Below are positions 24,916 through 33,680 of a stretch of DNA of 37,625 bases, piece by piece (within the stretch, counting starts at the first letter, position 1; the number at the start of each line of letters is the position of its first letter). The stretch lies in assembly GCA_020049045.1 (NCBI GenBank), contig JAIFLN010000123.1:1-37625 (forward strand). Direction: 5' to 3'. Source of the stretch: Spirochaetota bacterium. GTDB lineage: Bacteria; Spirochaetota; Spirochaetia; JABEVK01. A program made the position numbers and the translations under genes. Under the pieces are notes generated by a model, which did no database searches, had not been told where the DNA came from, and saw only the letters and a program-made list of their open reading frames with translations.

Positions 24916-26241
24916 TCAGTTCTGCGTCACCACCTCACCGGCCCCTCGGTACAGGTCCAGGGGTCCGTCGAGTTCCAGCTTGAGCACCGTGCCCAACGGG
25001 TGGCAGAGCTCTTCGGGCACGTCAATCCAAAGCGTGCCCGGCAAGTTCATCCAGGTGGCCCCCCCACGAACCAAGTGCTTCAGCTCGGTGCCGCTGGCCA
25101 GGTGAGTGACACGCTTGACCTTGTTGCGCAGGCCGCGCACGGCGAAGTCCTTCCACGGCCGGTCGAACAGGAACACGTACAGAGTCTTGCGGTCTTCCGA
25201 CAGCGTCGTCGGCCCATAGCAGTACCCGTTGGGCAGCCCCGCTACGGTGTCGTAAATAGCCTCGCCCACAGGCTTGAGCCACGCTCCCAGGCCCTCGAGC
25301 CTGTCCAGTTGTTCCTGCGGGAAGGTGCCGTCGGCGCGCGGGCTGGCGTTGAGCAGCAGGTTGCCGCCCATGCTGGCCGTTTCGACCAACAGGCGGACCA
25401 GATGGGGCAAAGGCTTGTAGTCGTTGTCGATCTCGGTGTAACCCCACTGCCAGTCCATGGTGACGCAGTACTCCCACGTCCCCTCGGGGGTTTCCAGCGG
25501 CTGGCCTTGCTCGGGCGTACGGTAGTCGCCCAGGCCGTGGTTGCGGTTGTTGAGCACCACACCGGGCCGCCACGCGCGCACCTTGTCGACAAACTCGGCC
25601 ATCTGCCATTGGCCCGACGAGCGCTCCCAGTCGGCGTCGAACCACAACAGGTCGGGCGAGTAGTTGTCGCAGAGCTCTTTCACCTGCCCGTCGCGGAAGG
25701 CCACATAACGCTTCCAGGCCGCAGGGTCCTCCCGGCGGTTCGGCGGGTAGGCGTTGGGGTTGATATAGTCACCTTCGGGAATGGGTTTGTCCTCGTGGAA
25801 CACCGTCGGATAGTCGGGGTGGCCCCAGCCCGCGTGGGAGTAGTACAGGCCCACCCGCAACCCTTTTTCCCGCAACGCTTTGGCGAAGGGGCCCACGAGG
25901 TCACGGCCGGCGGGGGCAGCCTGGGCCGCGTTGAAACTCCAGTCCTTGCTGGGCCACAGGCAGAAGTCGTCGCAGTGTTTGGTGGTGAGCACAGCGTAGC
26001 GGGCCCCGGCGCGGGCAAACAGGTCGGCCCAGGCGGCAGGGTCGTACTTCGCGGCCGTGAACTGCTTGGCCTGCGCCATATAGTCGGGCTTGCTGATGTG
26101 GTGCTCGGGCTTGGCCCACGGCAGCTCGTAGTTGAAGAACGACCACGAGGCGTCCTTGCCGCTCACGGCGTAGATGCCCCAGTGGATGAAGATGCCGAAG
26201 CGGGCACCCCGGAACCAGGAGAGGTCAGCAGGTGGGGTCAT
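24916..26241 (-). CDS. GH29 alpha-L-fucosidase, intact
   Basis: This 441-residue cytoplasmic GH29 enzyme starts MTPPADLSWFRGARFGIFIH with the active-site segment FGIFIHWG present (H20). YAVLTTKHCDDFCLWPSKDW follows, then GLRVGLYYSHAGWGHPDYP, the nucleophile region PDLLWFDADWERSSGQW and GGNLLLNASPRADG. It cleaves alpha-L-fucosyl residues. No signal peptide. ATG 26241 is supported by GGAGG seven bases upstream and overlaps the stop of the GH65 gene (ATGA). It is the last gene of the GH38-lacI-GH65-GH29 operon and a useful internal comparison for the damaged GH29 at 13699-15027. Confidence 0.93.
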   Translation of the reverse strand: MTPPADLSWFRGARFGIFIHWGIYAVSGKDASWSFFNYELPWAKPEHHISKPDYMAQAKQFTAAKYDPAAWADLFARAGARYAVLTTKHCDDFCLWPSKDWSFNAAQAAPAGRDLVGPFAKALREKGLRVGLYYSHAGWGHPDYPTVFHEDKPIPEGDYINPNAYPPNRREDPAAWKRYVAFRDGQVKELCDNYSPDLLWFDADWERSSGQWQMAEFVDKVRAWRPGVVLNNRNHGLGDYRTPEQGQPLETPEGTWEYCVTMDWQWGYTEIDNDYKPLPHLVRLLVETASMGGNLLLNASPRADGTFPQEQLDRLEGLGAWLKPVGEAIYDTVAGLPNGYCYGPTTLSEDRKTLYVFLFDRPWKDFAVRGLRNKVKRVTHLASGTELKHLVRGGATWMNLPGTLWIDVPEELCHPLGTVLKLELDGPLDLYRGAGEVVTQN

Positions 26242-28280
26242 GGATTTTCCTCCAGAAAGGTGATGCGGGCTTTCTGCCCTTGTTGCGCGTGCAAGGATGC
26301 CGGGCGGTCGCGTACCCAAAGCCTCTCGACGTGGATGCCCGTCCAGCCGGCGGGCAGGCTCACCGGGCGGGTGGACCAGCCTGCCGGGTCGCCGGCGTCC
26401 AGCCTCAGCCCCGTGTATCCAAGCAGGCAGTTGAGGACGAAGGCTCCTACGTGCGCCATGTAGGGGCCAACACGTGGCTTCCCGCCCAAAAAGTTGGCCC
26501 CGAACTCGTCCATCGTGTCGAAAGGACCAAAGCAGTAGCCCAAGTTATTGGCCTCGGCCAGGCTGAGGGCCAGGTTGCGGTCACCCAGGCGCGCGGCGAA
26601 CACACTCAAAAGCGGCGGCAGCATGGGCCAACCCTCGGCCTTTTCGGCCTGGGTGGTCACGTAGTAGCGGTAGGTGGCTTCTTCGATGCCCGGGGGTGCG
26701 CGGTAGGTGAACGGGAAGAACCCCGGAAGCGTTTCGGTATCGCCATGCGGAGCGTCGGCCAGGCCAAAGCTCTCGTTGTTCAAGATGATGTTCTGCTCAA
26801 CCTTGAGGTACAGCCCCTTCGAGATGGCCTCCCACTCGGGCGGTGGCGCGAAGCCCATACGGGGTGCCAGCAGCCCGGCTTCGCGCAGAATCACCGAGGC
26901 GGCCATGTTGGTGTACGAATTGTTGTCCACCGGCGTTTCAAACTCGGCGATGCCGATAACGCCCTTGATTTCATAACCCCGCAGGGTCTTTTCCACGCGG
27001 CTGACAATCCACTCGGCCACACCCTTCACCACCGCCCACACCTGCGTTCGCAGCAGTTCCTCGTCGCCCGTGGCAAACCACGCCTGAAGGAAGGCAAACG
27101 CGACGTCGAGGCTGATGTGCTGCTCGTGCACGATGTGCGCGTACGACACCGGGACGACTTCCTCACCGCGCGAAGGCGAACTCTCCCAGGGGAACTGCAC
27201 GCCCCGGTAGCCGTTCATCCTGGCGTTCCAGCGGGCGGCAGGCAGGCGGTCAAAGCGGTAGTCGAGCATGGCCCGCGCGGCCTCTGGCTGCCCCAGCAGC
27301 ACCCCGGGGAAGGTATAGTTCTCCAGGTCCCAGAAGATGTGTCCCCGGAAGTTGTGGTAGTCGCTGCCAAAGGCCTGCCCCAATAGCGGCGTGCTGCACG
27401 GGGTTGCAGGGTGGATCATGGTGTGCAGGTAGAAGAAGCAGGCGTCGGCCAGCTTCTGCCACTTCGGCTCGGCACCCTCAAGCACGATGCGGCCCTTCCA
27501 CAGCTCGACCCACGCTTCGCGGTTTTGACGGCGCAGCGTGTCGAAGCCCCGGTGCACCCCGGCGTGGAGGTTGCGCACGGCCTGCCGGTCGGGCTCGTGG
27601 TGCATCAGCGACGGCACCAGGCTGGCCATTTGACGCACCACCCACACCTGGCCCGGCTGAAGCGGAGCTTCCAGCGTGACCGAGAAGGCCCGGGGTCTTC
27701 CATAGGGCTCAAAGCTGGTGGCCAGCTCGGCGCTGCGCGCCCCTTCACCCTCGAGCGCCACGGCCAGCCCGCACGAACTGCCCTCGTTGGCAGCGATGCG
27801 CAGACAGGCGTCGACTCCTGCAGCTCGGGGCGAAAACACCTCGCGGTGATCCACCTGGCCCTGGGCCGTGGTCAGGTCGCACACGCTGCGGAAGGCCACT
27901 TTCGCTGGGGCATCCACCGTGATGCGGGTTTCCTGGAGCACCAGCGTCGGCAGGGTGCGGCTGACAAACGTCACGACTTCGAGCTCGGCACGGACTTGGC
28001 CCAAGGTAACGGTAAGGCGGCTTGTCAGCTCACCCGTCTGAAAATCATAGGACGGATCGGAGGCCTCGACGTTGCCGGGACTCTGACTGGTCCACCAGTT
28101 GCCCAGCCTCAGGTCGGCGGCAAGTGGGTACGGCACCAGGGCGTTGCTTTCCACCCTGTCGGGGTCGATGGCACCGCTGTGGCCGTTGACCGTGCAGCGC
28201 GCGTCTTCGAAAGGGTTGGGGCCAATGCGCAGGCCCACCACGCCGTTTGATACGGCGGCAAAAACGGGGAAATTTTTCAT
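26238..28280 (-). CDS. GH65-family glycosidase or phosphorylase
   Basis: This 680-residue protein has an N-terminal beta-sandwich (about 1-240), an (alpha/alpha)6 barrel and a small C-terminal domain. Barrel motifs are FRGHIFWDLENYTFP, YRGVQFPWESSPSRGEE and GVIGIAEFETPVDNNSYTNM; E446 aligns with the general acid of the usual PDEY motif, an unusual IAEFE version. Family members are trehalose/maltose/kojibiose phosphorylases, acid trehalases or protein-linked glucosyl hydrolases. The WES-x-GEE motif is more like the hydrolase branch. ATG 28280 is supported by AAGGTGG upstream and by an ATGA overlap with lacI; the longer open frame is out-of-frame lacI sequence. No signal peptide. Confidence 0.88.
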   Translation of the reverse strand: MKNFPVFAAVSNGVVGLRIGPNPFEDARCTVNGHSGAIDPDRVESNALVPYPLAADLRLGNWWTSQSPGNVEASDPSYDFQTGELTSRLTVTLGQVRAELEVVTFVSRTLPTLVLQETRITVDAPAKVAFRSVCDLTTAQGQVDHREVFSPRAAGVDACLRIAANEGSSCGLAVALEGEGARSAELATSFEPYGRPRAFSVTLEAPLQPGQVWVVRQMASLVPSLMHHEPDRQAVRNLHAGVHRGFDTLRRQNREAWVELWKGRIVLEGAEPKWQKLADACFFYLHTMIHPATPCSTPLLGQAFGSDYHNFRGHIFWDLENYTFPGVLLGQPEAARAMLDYRFDRLPAARWNARMNGYRGVQFPWESSPSRGEEVVPVSYAHIVHEQHISLDVAFAFLQAWFATGDEELLRTQVWAVVKGVAEWIVSRVEKTLRGYEIKGVIGIAEFETPVDNNSYTNMAASVILREAGLLAPRMGFAPPPEWEAISKGLYLKVEQNIILNNESFGLADAPHGDTETLPGFFPFTYRAPPGIEEATYRYYVTTQAEKAEGWPMLPPLLSVFAARLGDRNLALSLAEANNLGYCFGPFDTMDEFGANFLGGKPRVGPYMAHVGAFVLNCLLGYTGLRLDAGDPAGWSTRPVSLPAGWTGIHVERLWVRDRPASLHAQQGQKARITFLEENP

Positions 28281-29162
28281 ACGGAAACCACCTTGAGAAG
28301 AGGAAGGAAGTGTGCAGCCGAGCCCTGGGCACCGCCCAGCAGCACCTCTGCCGCCGTCTCCCCCATGCTGCGAAAGTCCTGCACGATGACGCGGACGTTC
28401 TGGAACGGCCAGACCGACCCCAACCAGGCGTCGAACACCACGGCCGTCGTAATCCCGGGCTCGCAGCGGGCCAGCTCCTGCGCTCCCCCTTGCCCTGTGG
28501 TGAACAGCACCCCGCCACCTAACCGCTGCCGGGGTGACAGGGAACCAGGCTCCGGGTCGACCACTGCCATGCCCAATTCGGCGGCCGCCTCGCGCAGTCC
28601 CCGGGAACGCTCGGCCTCGACGGTGTTCTGTGCCGGGACAAAGCCGTCGACCACCCAGCTCACAGACCCCAGCGACTGCAGCGTCTGCGCCACGGCCGCC
28701 GCGTTGGCGGTGGTCACCAGGGGTGCCTCGACACCAGCCCAATGCCGGTCCAGAAACACAAGCGGGACACCAGCTCCGTGCAGGAAGCCTTCAGGGGGGA
28801 GCGATTCCTGCCCCGGCGGAATAGCTCAGGCGGGCCAGCAGGCGGCCGTAGACCCCGGCGTCGTTGTGATGCTGGGCCAAAAGCAGGTCGTAACCGCGCT
28901 CCAGCAGGTACTTCGACGCCCACGACGCCGGCTCGCGCTCCACAGGAGATTCCATGTTGGGCAGGACAAACCAGAAGGTGCGAGAGCGGCCTTCGGCGAG
29001 CGCCCGCGCCCCGGCGTGGGGCTGGTACCCCAGGCGCAGCGCCTCGGCCTTGACCCGTTCCCGCGTCACGGGCTGTACCCTGGGGTCGTCGCGCAGCGCC
29101 CGCGAAACCGTGGACCCATCGAGCCCCAGCGAGGCTGCCAGGTCGGCAAGCTTGACTGCCAT
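28277..29162 (-). CDS. LacI-family repressor, one frameshift
   Basis: The N-terminus has the LacI helix-turn-helix MAVKLADLAASLGLDGSTVS, then RALRDDPRVQPVTRERVKAE and ALRLGYQPHAGARALAEGRS. The ligand-binding part begins FWFVLPNMESP. The first frame stops at a TGA directly after a C6 run on the coding strand (G6 at 28794-28799). One base on, the protein resumes as PPEGFLHGAGVPLVFLDRHW and continues to TGA 28277 with normal LacI sequence (VVDGFVPAQN, ITTAVVFDAWLGSVWPFQN). The combined product would be about 295 residues. The shift could be a homopolymer miscall, a mutation, or +1 recoding at CCC-TGA. It starts 2 bases after the GH38 stop and overlaps GH65 by ATGA. Its probable operator is the palindrome at 32247-32268. 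Confidence 0.85.
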
Positions 29163-29164
29163 GC

Positions 29165-32100
29165 CTAGCTTCGGGTCCGGATCTTGAAGGTCCGGATCTC
29201 AAACGGCTTTAGAGCAAACGGTAGACCATCCCCCACAGCCTGCGCCGGTGCGTCGTTCCATTCCAGCAGGTCCGTGGTGCAAACCGTGGCACCATTATCA
29301 GTGGCACGCAGCACTCCCGAGGCTCCCAGTCCCAGATTCTCAACCACCCGTACCACCCAGGCCTCTTCCTTTTCGGCTTTTTTGAGGGCCTCGACCGAGA
29401 AACCCTTGCCTTCCACCGTAACAGGCAGGCGAACCGGCCCGGCCACCCCTGGCAGCATCACAGGAGGCCGGTTGAGGCAGGCGGCAGCCTCGATCACACC
29501 GGCGGCGGTCAGGTCACCCTCATGCGGCAGCAGGGCATAGGTGAAGCGGTGCATGCCGATGTCGGCATCGGGATCCGGGCTTAGGGGCGAGCGCAGCAGA
29601 CTCAGTCCCAGCACATTGTCCTGCACCGAGTGGCCGTACTTGCTGTCGTTGAGCAGGGCGACGCCATAACGGGCGTCCCCGAGGTCGACCCAGCGGTGGG
29701 CGCACACCTCGAACTTGGCAAAGTCCCATTCGGTGTTGCGGTGGGTGGGTCGCGCGGCGTGACCGTAGGCGATCTCGCACCGGGCTTCGGTGGCCAGGCT
29801 GCCCAGCGGGAAGGAAACCCGCAGCAGACGCTGGCACTCGCTCCAGTCCACCTCAGTCTCGAAGGTCAGCAGCTTCGACCCGGGGGCCAGAAACACCGAC
29901 TGGGTGAGGCGCGAATTTCCAATCCCAAGGGAAAACCGCAGCCCAAGGCGTACTTTGCCCTCGATGACCACCACGGGACCGGCGCTCCGGGCATTTTCAA
30001 GCCACTGCGCAGGATAATAGTAGTCGATGTCCCAGGCTTCGAAATTGTGCGGCGTGTCCTCGTACAGTGACAAGACGTTGCCCGCCTTGCCCGGGGCCAG
30101 AAACGATCGGCCCGCCGTCTTGTCCCAGGCCTCGACCACCTGGGCGTTGGCATCGAACCGGTAGCGGACCAGAGAGTTTTCGAGCACCAGCGCAGCAGGT
30201 TTGGCCGGCATGGACACCTCCAGGGCTGCGGAAGGTGGGACCACCGTGATCGAGCCCAGGGCGGGGACCGTCACCCAGGCGACCGCGTTTCCCTTCCCGT
30301 CTGCCGCCGGCAACTCCAACGCTCCTTCCCAGGGTGTGTTCAGGCAGTTGAACAGCGTGAGGCTTTCGGAGGTCTGTCCCGGTGTGTGCTCACCAAGCAG
30401 TTTCGCCGCCCGCGAGGTCAGCTCTGCGAGCACGGCAAACGCCCCTGCGTAGGCCTGGTCGGCGTCTTCATACACCTTGTGGATGCTCGAGCCGGGCAGA
30501 ATGTCGTGGAATTGGTGCAGCAGCAGGGTTTTGACCACCGCATCGAGCTCGGCTCGGGGGTAGGACTTGAGCGGCAGCGCGGTCCAGAGGGCCTCGACGG
30601 CACGCAGCTCCTGCTCCAGGCGGCGGTTGTTACGCTTGGTGTTAGCCTGGGTTGTAAACGTGCCCCGGTGGTATTCGAGGTACAACTCGCCCACCCACAC
30701 GTCGAGCTCGCTTACGTGGGTGTTCAGGCGCGCTAACAAGTCGTCGGCCCGGCCAAAGCTGGCTTTGGGCAGCCCCTCGGTATTCGCCGAACGGAGGATG
30801 GACTCAAGGAACTCCTCCTTGGGACCGCCGCCGCCGTCGCCCACACCAACCAGCGTAATGAATTCGTCGAGAAAACCCTTCTCGTGGAAGGTTTTAACCG
30901 CCGAGGTGAGACCCGCCGGGTTACCCAGGCTGTTGTAGGTATACTCGGGTGGAAAGTGCGTCAGCACCTCGCTGCCGTCGATGCCGCGCCAGCGGAACGT
31001 ATCATGGGGGAACACGTTGAACTTGGACCACGAGAGCTTTTGCGTCAGGAACACCTCAATGCCCGACTGCTGCAAAATCTGGGGCATGGAGCCCGCATAG
31101 CCGAACACGTCGGGGATCCAGCAGTTTTTTACCTCGACCCCGAACGTGTCGCGGAAGTAGTTCTTGCCGTGCAAAAACTGCCGCACCAGCGATTCCCCCG
31201 AAGGCAGGTTGCAATCGGCCTCGATCCACATGCCGCCCTGTAGTTCCCACCGCCCGTCCTTCACCGCCTTGCGGATGCGCCGGAACAGATCGGGGTAGGT
31301 TTCCTGCATCCACGCGTGGTGCTGAGGTGCCGAGGCACCGAACACGTAGTCCGGATACTGGCCCAGCAGCTTGAGCTGGCTGGCGTAGGTGCGGGCGGTC
31401 TTGCGCCGGGTTTCGGCCAGCGGCCACAGCCATGCGGTATCGATGTGAGCGTGGCCAACAACGGTGGTCGATAGCGACGAGGCGGTGGCAGGCTTTGCCA
31501 GCTCGGCAGCCAGAACGGCGCGGCAGGCGGCGATATTGCGCCGGTCACCCCGGTACAGCGTGGTCACCTGGAACAGCGCCCTGAGCACGCGTACCGCCCG
31601 TACGGTGGCCGGGTCGAGTGCCTCCCAAAGCTGCAAAAGAAACTTCAGGTCGAGTACCAGCTGCCACAGCTCGGCGTCGAACCGTGCCAGACGCATCACG
31701 CGGATTTTGGCCTCGAAGGTGCCGTGGCGGTCGGGGTCGTCGCGGCGGACGGGGGCTTTGGCGCCGTTGATGCCGAACAGGCCGTTGGCGGCTGTCTCGA
31801 CAAACAGCTCGACGGCTTCCCCTCCCTTGGCCTTGGGGAGCAGGCGGAACTGGTCGCGGCTGAAATCCTCGGCAAACACCGACCCGTTGGTGACCCCGCC
31901 CAGCGCTTCGCCCGCGCGGTTGTACACCAGCCCCTCACCCCCGAAGTCCAGGTTGGCCACCACCGGCCAGCCCTTCCACGAGGCCGGCACCGTCCCGGTG
32001 AGCACAAAGTAGGCCGACTCCCAGGTACGTCCCCACACCTCGCCCTCGGCGATGGGTCGGCGTTCCAAGTCGATCGAAGCCGCCAGAGGCACCGGCTCGG

Positions 32101-32230
32101 AGCGCAGGGCGCAGCGGGCCTCCAGCGCAGCGGTTTCGACCAACACCTGCGGAGCCAGCTCGTCGGTGAAGTTTTTGACCCGTCGGTACTCGACCGCCAT
32201 GCGGCCCTTGATGCTCCAATCGCTGAACAT
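29165..32230 (-). CDS. GH38 alpha-mannosidase
   Basis: This 1021-residue enzyme has the full-length architecture of bacterial/vacuolar-type GH38. An N-terminal beta-domain (about 1-250) is followed by the catalytic barrel with zinc ligands in VVGHAHIDTAWLWP (H260, H262-x-D264) and the nucleophile Asp in WIEADCNLPSGES (D339). A helical bundle (HQFHDILPGSSIHKVYEDAD) and large C-terminal beta-domains come after. No signal peptide, so it removes alpha-mannosyl residues from imported glycans. ATG 32230 has GGAGG five bases upstream; six extra codons upstream are unlikely. It is the first gene of the lacI-controlled operon. Confidence 0.95.
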   Translation of the reverse strand: MFSDWSIKGRMAVEYRRVKNFTDELAPQVLVETAALEARCALRSEPVPLAASIDLERRPIAEGEVWGRTWESAYFVLTGTVPASWKGWPVVANLDFGGEGLVYNRAGEALGGVTNGSVFAEDFSRDQFRLLPKAKGGEAVELFVETAANGLFGINGAKAPVRRDDPDRHGTFEAKIRVMRLARFDAELWQLVLDLKFLLQLWEALDPATVRAVRVLRALFQVTTLYRGDRRNIAACRAVLAAELAKPATASSLSTTVVGHAHIDTAWLWPLAETRRKTARTYASQLKLLGQYPDYVFGASAPQHHAWMQETYPDLFRRIRKAVKDGRWELQGGMWIEADCNLPSGESLVRQFLHGKNYFRDTFGVEVKNCWIPDVFGYAGSMPQILQQSGIEVFLTQKLSWSKFNVFPHDTFRWRGIDGSEVLTHFPPEYTYNSLGNPAGLTSAVKTFHEKGFLDEFITLVGVGDGGGGPKEEFLESILRSANTEGLPKASFGRADDLLARLNTHVSELDVWVGELYLEYHRGTFTTQANTKRNNRRLEQELRAVEALWTALPLKSYPRAELDAVVKTLLLHQFHDILPGSSIHKVYEDADQAYAGAFAVLAELTSRAAKLLGEHTPGQTSESLTLFNCLNTPWEGALELPAADGKGNAVAWVTVPALGSITVVPPSAALEVSMPAKPAALVLENSLVRYRFDANAQVVEAWDKTAGRSFLAPGKAGNVLSLYEDTPHNFEAWDIDYYYPAQWLENARSAGPVVVIEGKVRLGLRFSLGIGNSRLTQSVFLAPGSKLLTFETEVDWSECQRLLRVSFPLGSLATEARCEIAYGHAARPTHRNTEWDFAKFEVCAHRWVDLGDARYGVALLNDSKYGHSVQDNVLGLSLLRSPLSPDPDADIGMHRFTYALLPHEGDLTAAGVIEAAACLNRPPVMLPGVAGPVRLPVTVEGKGFSVEALKKAEKEEAWVVRVVENLGLGASGVLRATDNGATVCTTDLLEWNDAPAQAVGDGLPFALKPFEIRTFKIRTRS

Positions 32231-32246
32231 GCCTTCCTCCCGCGCC

Positions 32247-32279
32247 AAAATCCAAGCGCTTGGATTTTGTTATATACCA
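32247..32279 (-). promoter_or_regulatory. LacI-type operator and extended -10 of the GH38 operon
   Basis: A perfect 22-bp palindrome with half-site AAAATCCAAGC (32247-32257, inverted at 32258-32268) has the central CG and AAGCGCTT core of LacI/GalR-family operators. On the minus strand TGGTATATA (32279-32271), an extended -10 element, stands directly upstream, so bound repressor would cover the transcription start. The operator lies 17-38 bases before ATG 32230. The co-encoded LacI protein is the obvious ligand. Confidence 0.8.
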
Positions 32280-32305
32280 TGTTAAGCTGGTAGGAAAGGG
32301 GCGAA

Positions 32306-32318
32306 GTATTTGAAATAC
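32306..32318. promoter_or_regulatory. Palindrome between GH38 operon and histidine kinase gene
   Basis: GTATTTGAAATAC is a perfect inverted repeat around a central G, flanked more widely by GGCG and CGCC, so it could form a stem or bind a dimeric regulator. No T-run follows, so it is not a standard terminator. The rest of the divergent region 32280-32414 holds nothing else I can name. Confidence 0.3.
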
Positions 32319-32414
32319 CGACGCCAATATTCTCTGGTAATAGAGTACTAGTTTGAAGAAATCCAAGGGAATTCCATTTCACTTCAGAAGAGTTGGTGTC
32401 AAAATAAATGGAAA

Positions 32415-33680
32415 ATGAATACAAATCAGGAACAGGTCGATTCTCAGGACGACCCGCTTGAGGCATCGATAGCAGAACTACTTTTACTACGGCGCTTTTG
32501 TTATCTTCAGGATTTGCTGAAAGAGTTGACAAATGTCAAACAGCTGGAAGACCTCTACCGAGGGGCCGTTCAAGGAGTTCTGAGTAAACTCGGTTTTGAC
32601 CGGGCTTTTTTGACGATCTATGACGCAACGACTCAGGAAAACCGAGGAACCTGGGGAACCAATCTTTCGGGTGAGCTCGTCAACGAGTCACACCTCCATG
32701 GATTTGTCGGTTCTGGAGAAGCCTTGGCCCAAGAAGCCTTGGCCGAACCTAACAATATCAAGGTTCTAGAAATCGACGACCAAAACTGGAAAATCTGGGT
32801 AGCTCTGCTCGACGGCTCCAGGTTGCTCGGATGGTTGTCGATTGATAATGCATTGCGCAACAGGCCCTTGCGTGTGGGGGACCGTGAAATTCTCTCGATG
32901 TACGCCCGGACCCTTGGTTTATTGATGCACCGGTTCCAAAACCAATCGATCTTGAAAAAGTACAGTGACCAGAACACCATGAAAGACCGTTTGTTTACCA
33001 TTCTAGCTCATGATTTGAGAGGACCCGTCGGCTCCTTGAGCGAACTTTTATCCTGGGCCAGCGAAGAGAACCTGCCGGCGGAAGAATTGAGGGAGTTTCT
33101 TGTCGAAGGCCAGAAATCGGCATCAAGAACCTATGGACTGCTCGAAAACGTGCTGGGTTGGGTCCGAAGTCAAATTGAAGAAGTGAGCGTTCTTCGAGAA
33201 AGGATTCCGTTAGGTCGTCCCCTCGAATCGGTCAGGTCCTGGCTGGAGTCAATGGCGGATCAAAAGAACATCACTTTGCATATATTGTGCCCTGATTCCT
33301 TTTCGGTGATGACCGACGAGCGCATGGTTGAAACCATCCTGCGCAATCTGGTCTCCAACGCCATCAAATTTTCCCCGAGAGGGAGTACGGTAATCCTCTG
33401 CGGCCGCATGGAATCCGAGGGGGTCTATCTGGAAGTGTCCGATCAAGGCATAGGCATGTCAGGCGAGATGCTAACCGATTTAATGAGTTTCACCTCCTCT
33501 CAGGCTAAAATACGGGCTGGCACAGCGGGCGAAGGCGGCAGCGGTCTTGGCCTTAAGTTCAGCGCCGACCTTGCCCAATGCCTAGGAGGGAGGCTGGAGG
33601 CCCACAGTGTCCCCGCTGAGGGCAGCGTCTTCCGTCTCATCTTGCCCGATGAGCTTGACGGAGAGCTTCAAGAAGTCTGA
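32415..33680 (+). CDS. Soluble GAF-domain sensor histidine kinase
   Basis: This 421-residue kinase has no transmembrane segment. A GAF-like domain occupies about 25-175 (FDRAFLTIYDATTQENRGTW, LLGWLSIDNALRNRPL). The HisKA domain has H199 in FTILAHDLRGPVGS. The ATPase domain shows an N-box (ILRNLVSNAIKFSPRG), G1 (VSDQGIGMSG) and G2 (GGSGLGLKFSADLAQCLGG). The signal is cytoplasmic and unknown. No receiver-domain partner is encoded beside it; the convergent neighbour is a membrane LuxR-type protein overlapping by 13 bases. Base composition is clearly lower in GC than the hydrolase region. No strong Shine-Dalgarno is seen before ATG 32415. Confidence 0.9.
   Translation: MNTNQEQVDSQDDPLEASIAELLLLRRFCYLQDLLKELTNVKQLEDLYRGAVQGVLSKLGFDRAFLTIYDATTQENRGTWGTNLSGELVNESHLHGFVGSGEALAQEALAEPNNIKVLEIDDQNWKIWVALLDGSRLLGWLSIDNALRNRPLRVGDREILSMYARTLGLLMHRFQNQSILKKYSDQNTMKDRLFTILAHDLRGPVGSLSELLSWASEENLPAEELREFLVEGQKSASRTYGLLENVLGWVRSQIEEVSVLRERIPLGRPLESVRSWLESMADQKNITLHILCPDSFSVMTDERMVETILRNLVSNAIKFSPRGSTVILCGRMESEGVYLEVSDQGIGMSGEMLTDLMSFTSSQAKIRAGTAGEGGSGLGLKFSADLAQCLGGRLEAHSVPAEGSVFRLILPDELDGELQEV

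Noticed and set aside
24844-26463. 539-codon open frame antisense to the GH29 gene
   Set aside because: The opposite strand has all GH29 motifs and a good ribosome-binding site; this frame is a compositional shadow.
27411-28250. 279-codon open frame antisense to the GH65 gene
   Set aside because: Shadow of the GH65 gene; no recognisable domain.
28281-28742. N-terminal extension of the GH65 frame upstream of ATG 28280
   Set aside because: Low-complexity Gly/Arg sequence that is the out-of-frame 3' half of lacI; the internal ATG has a good ribosome-binding site and an ATGA overlap.
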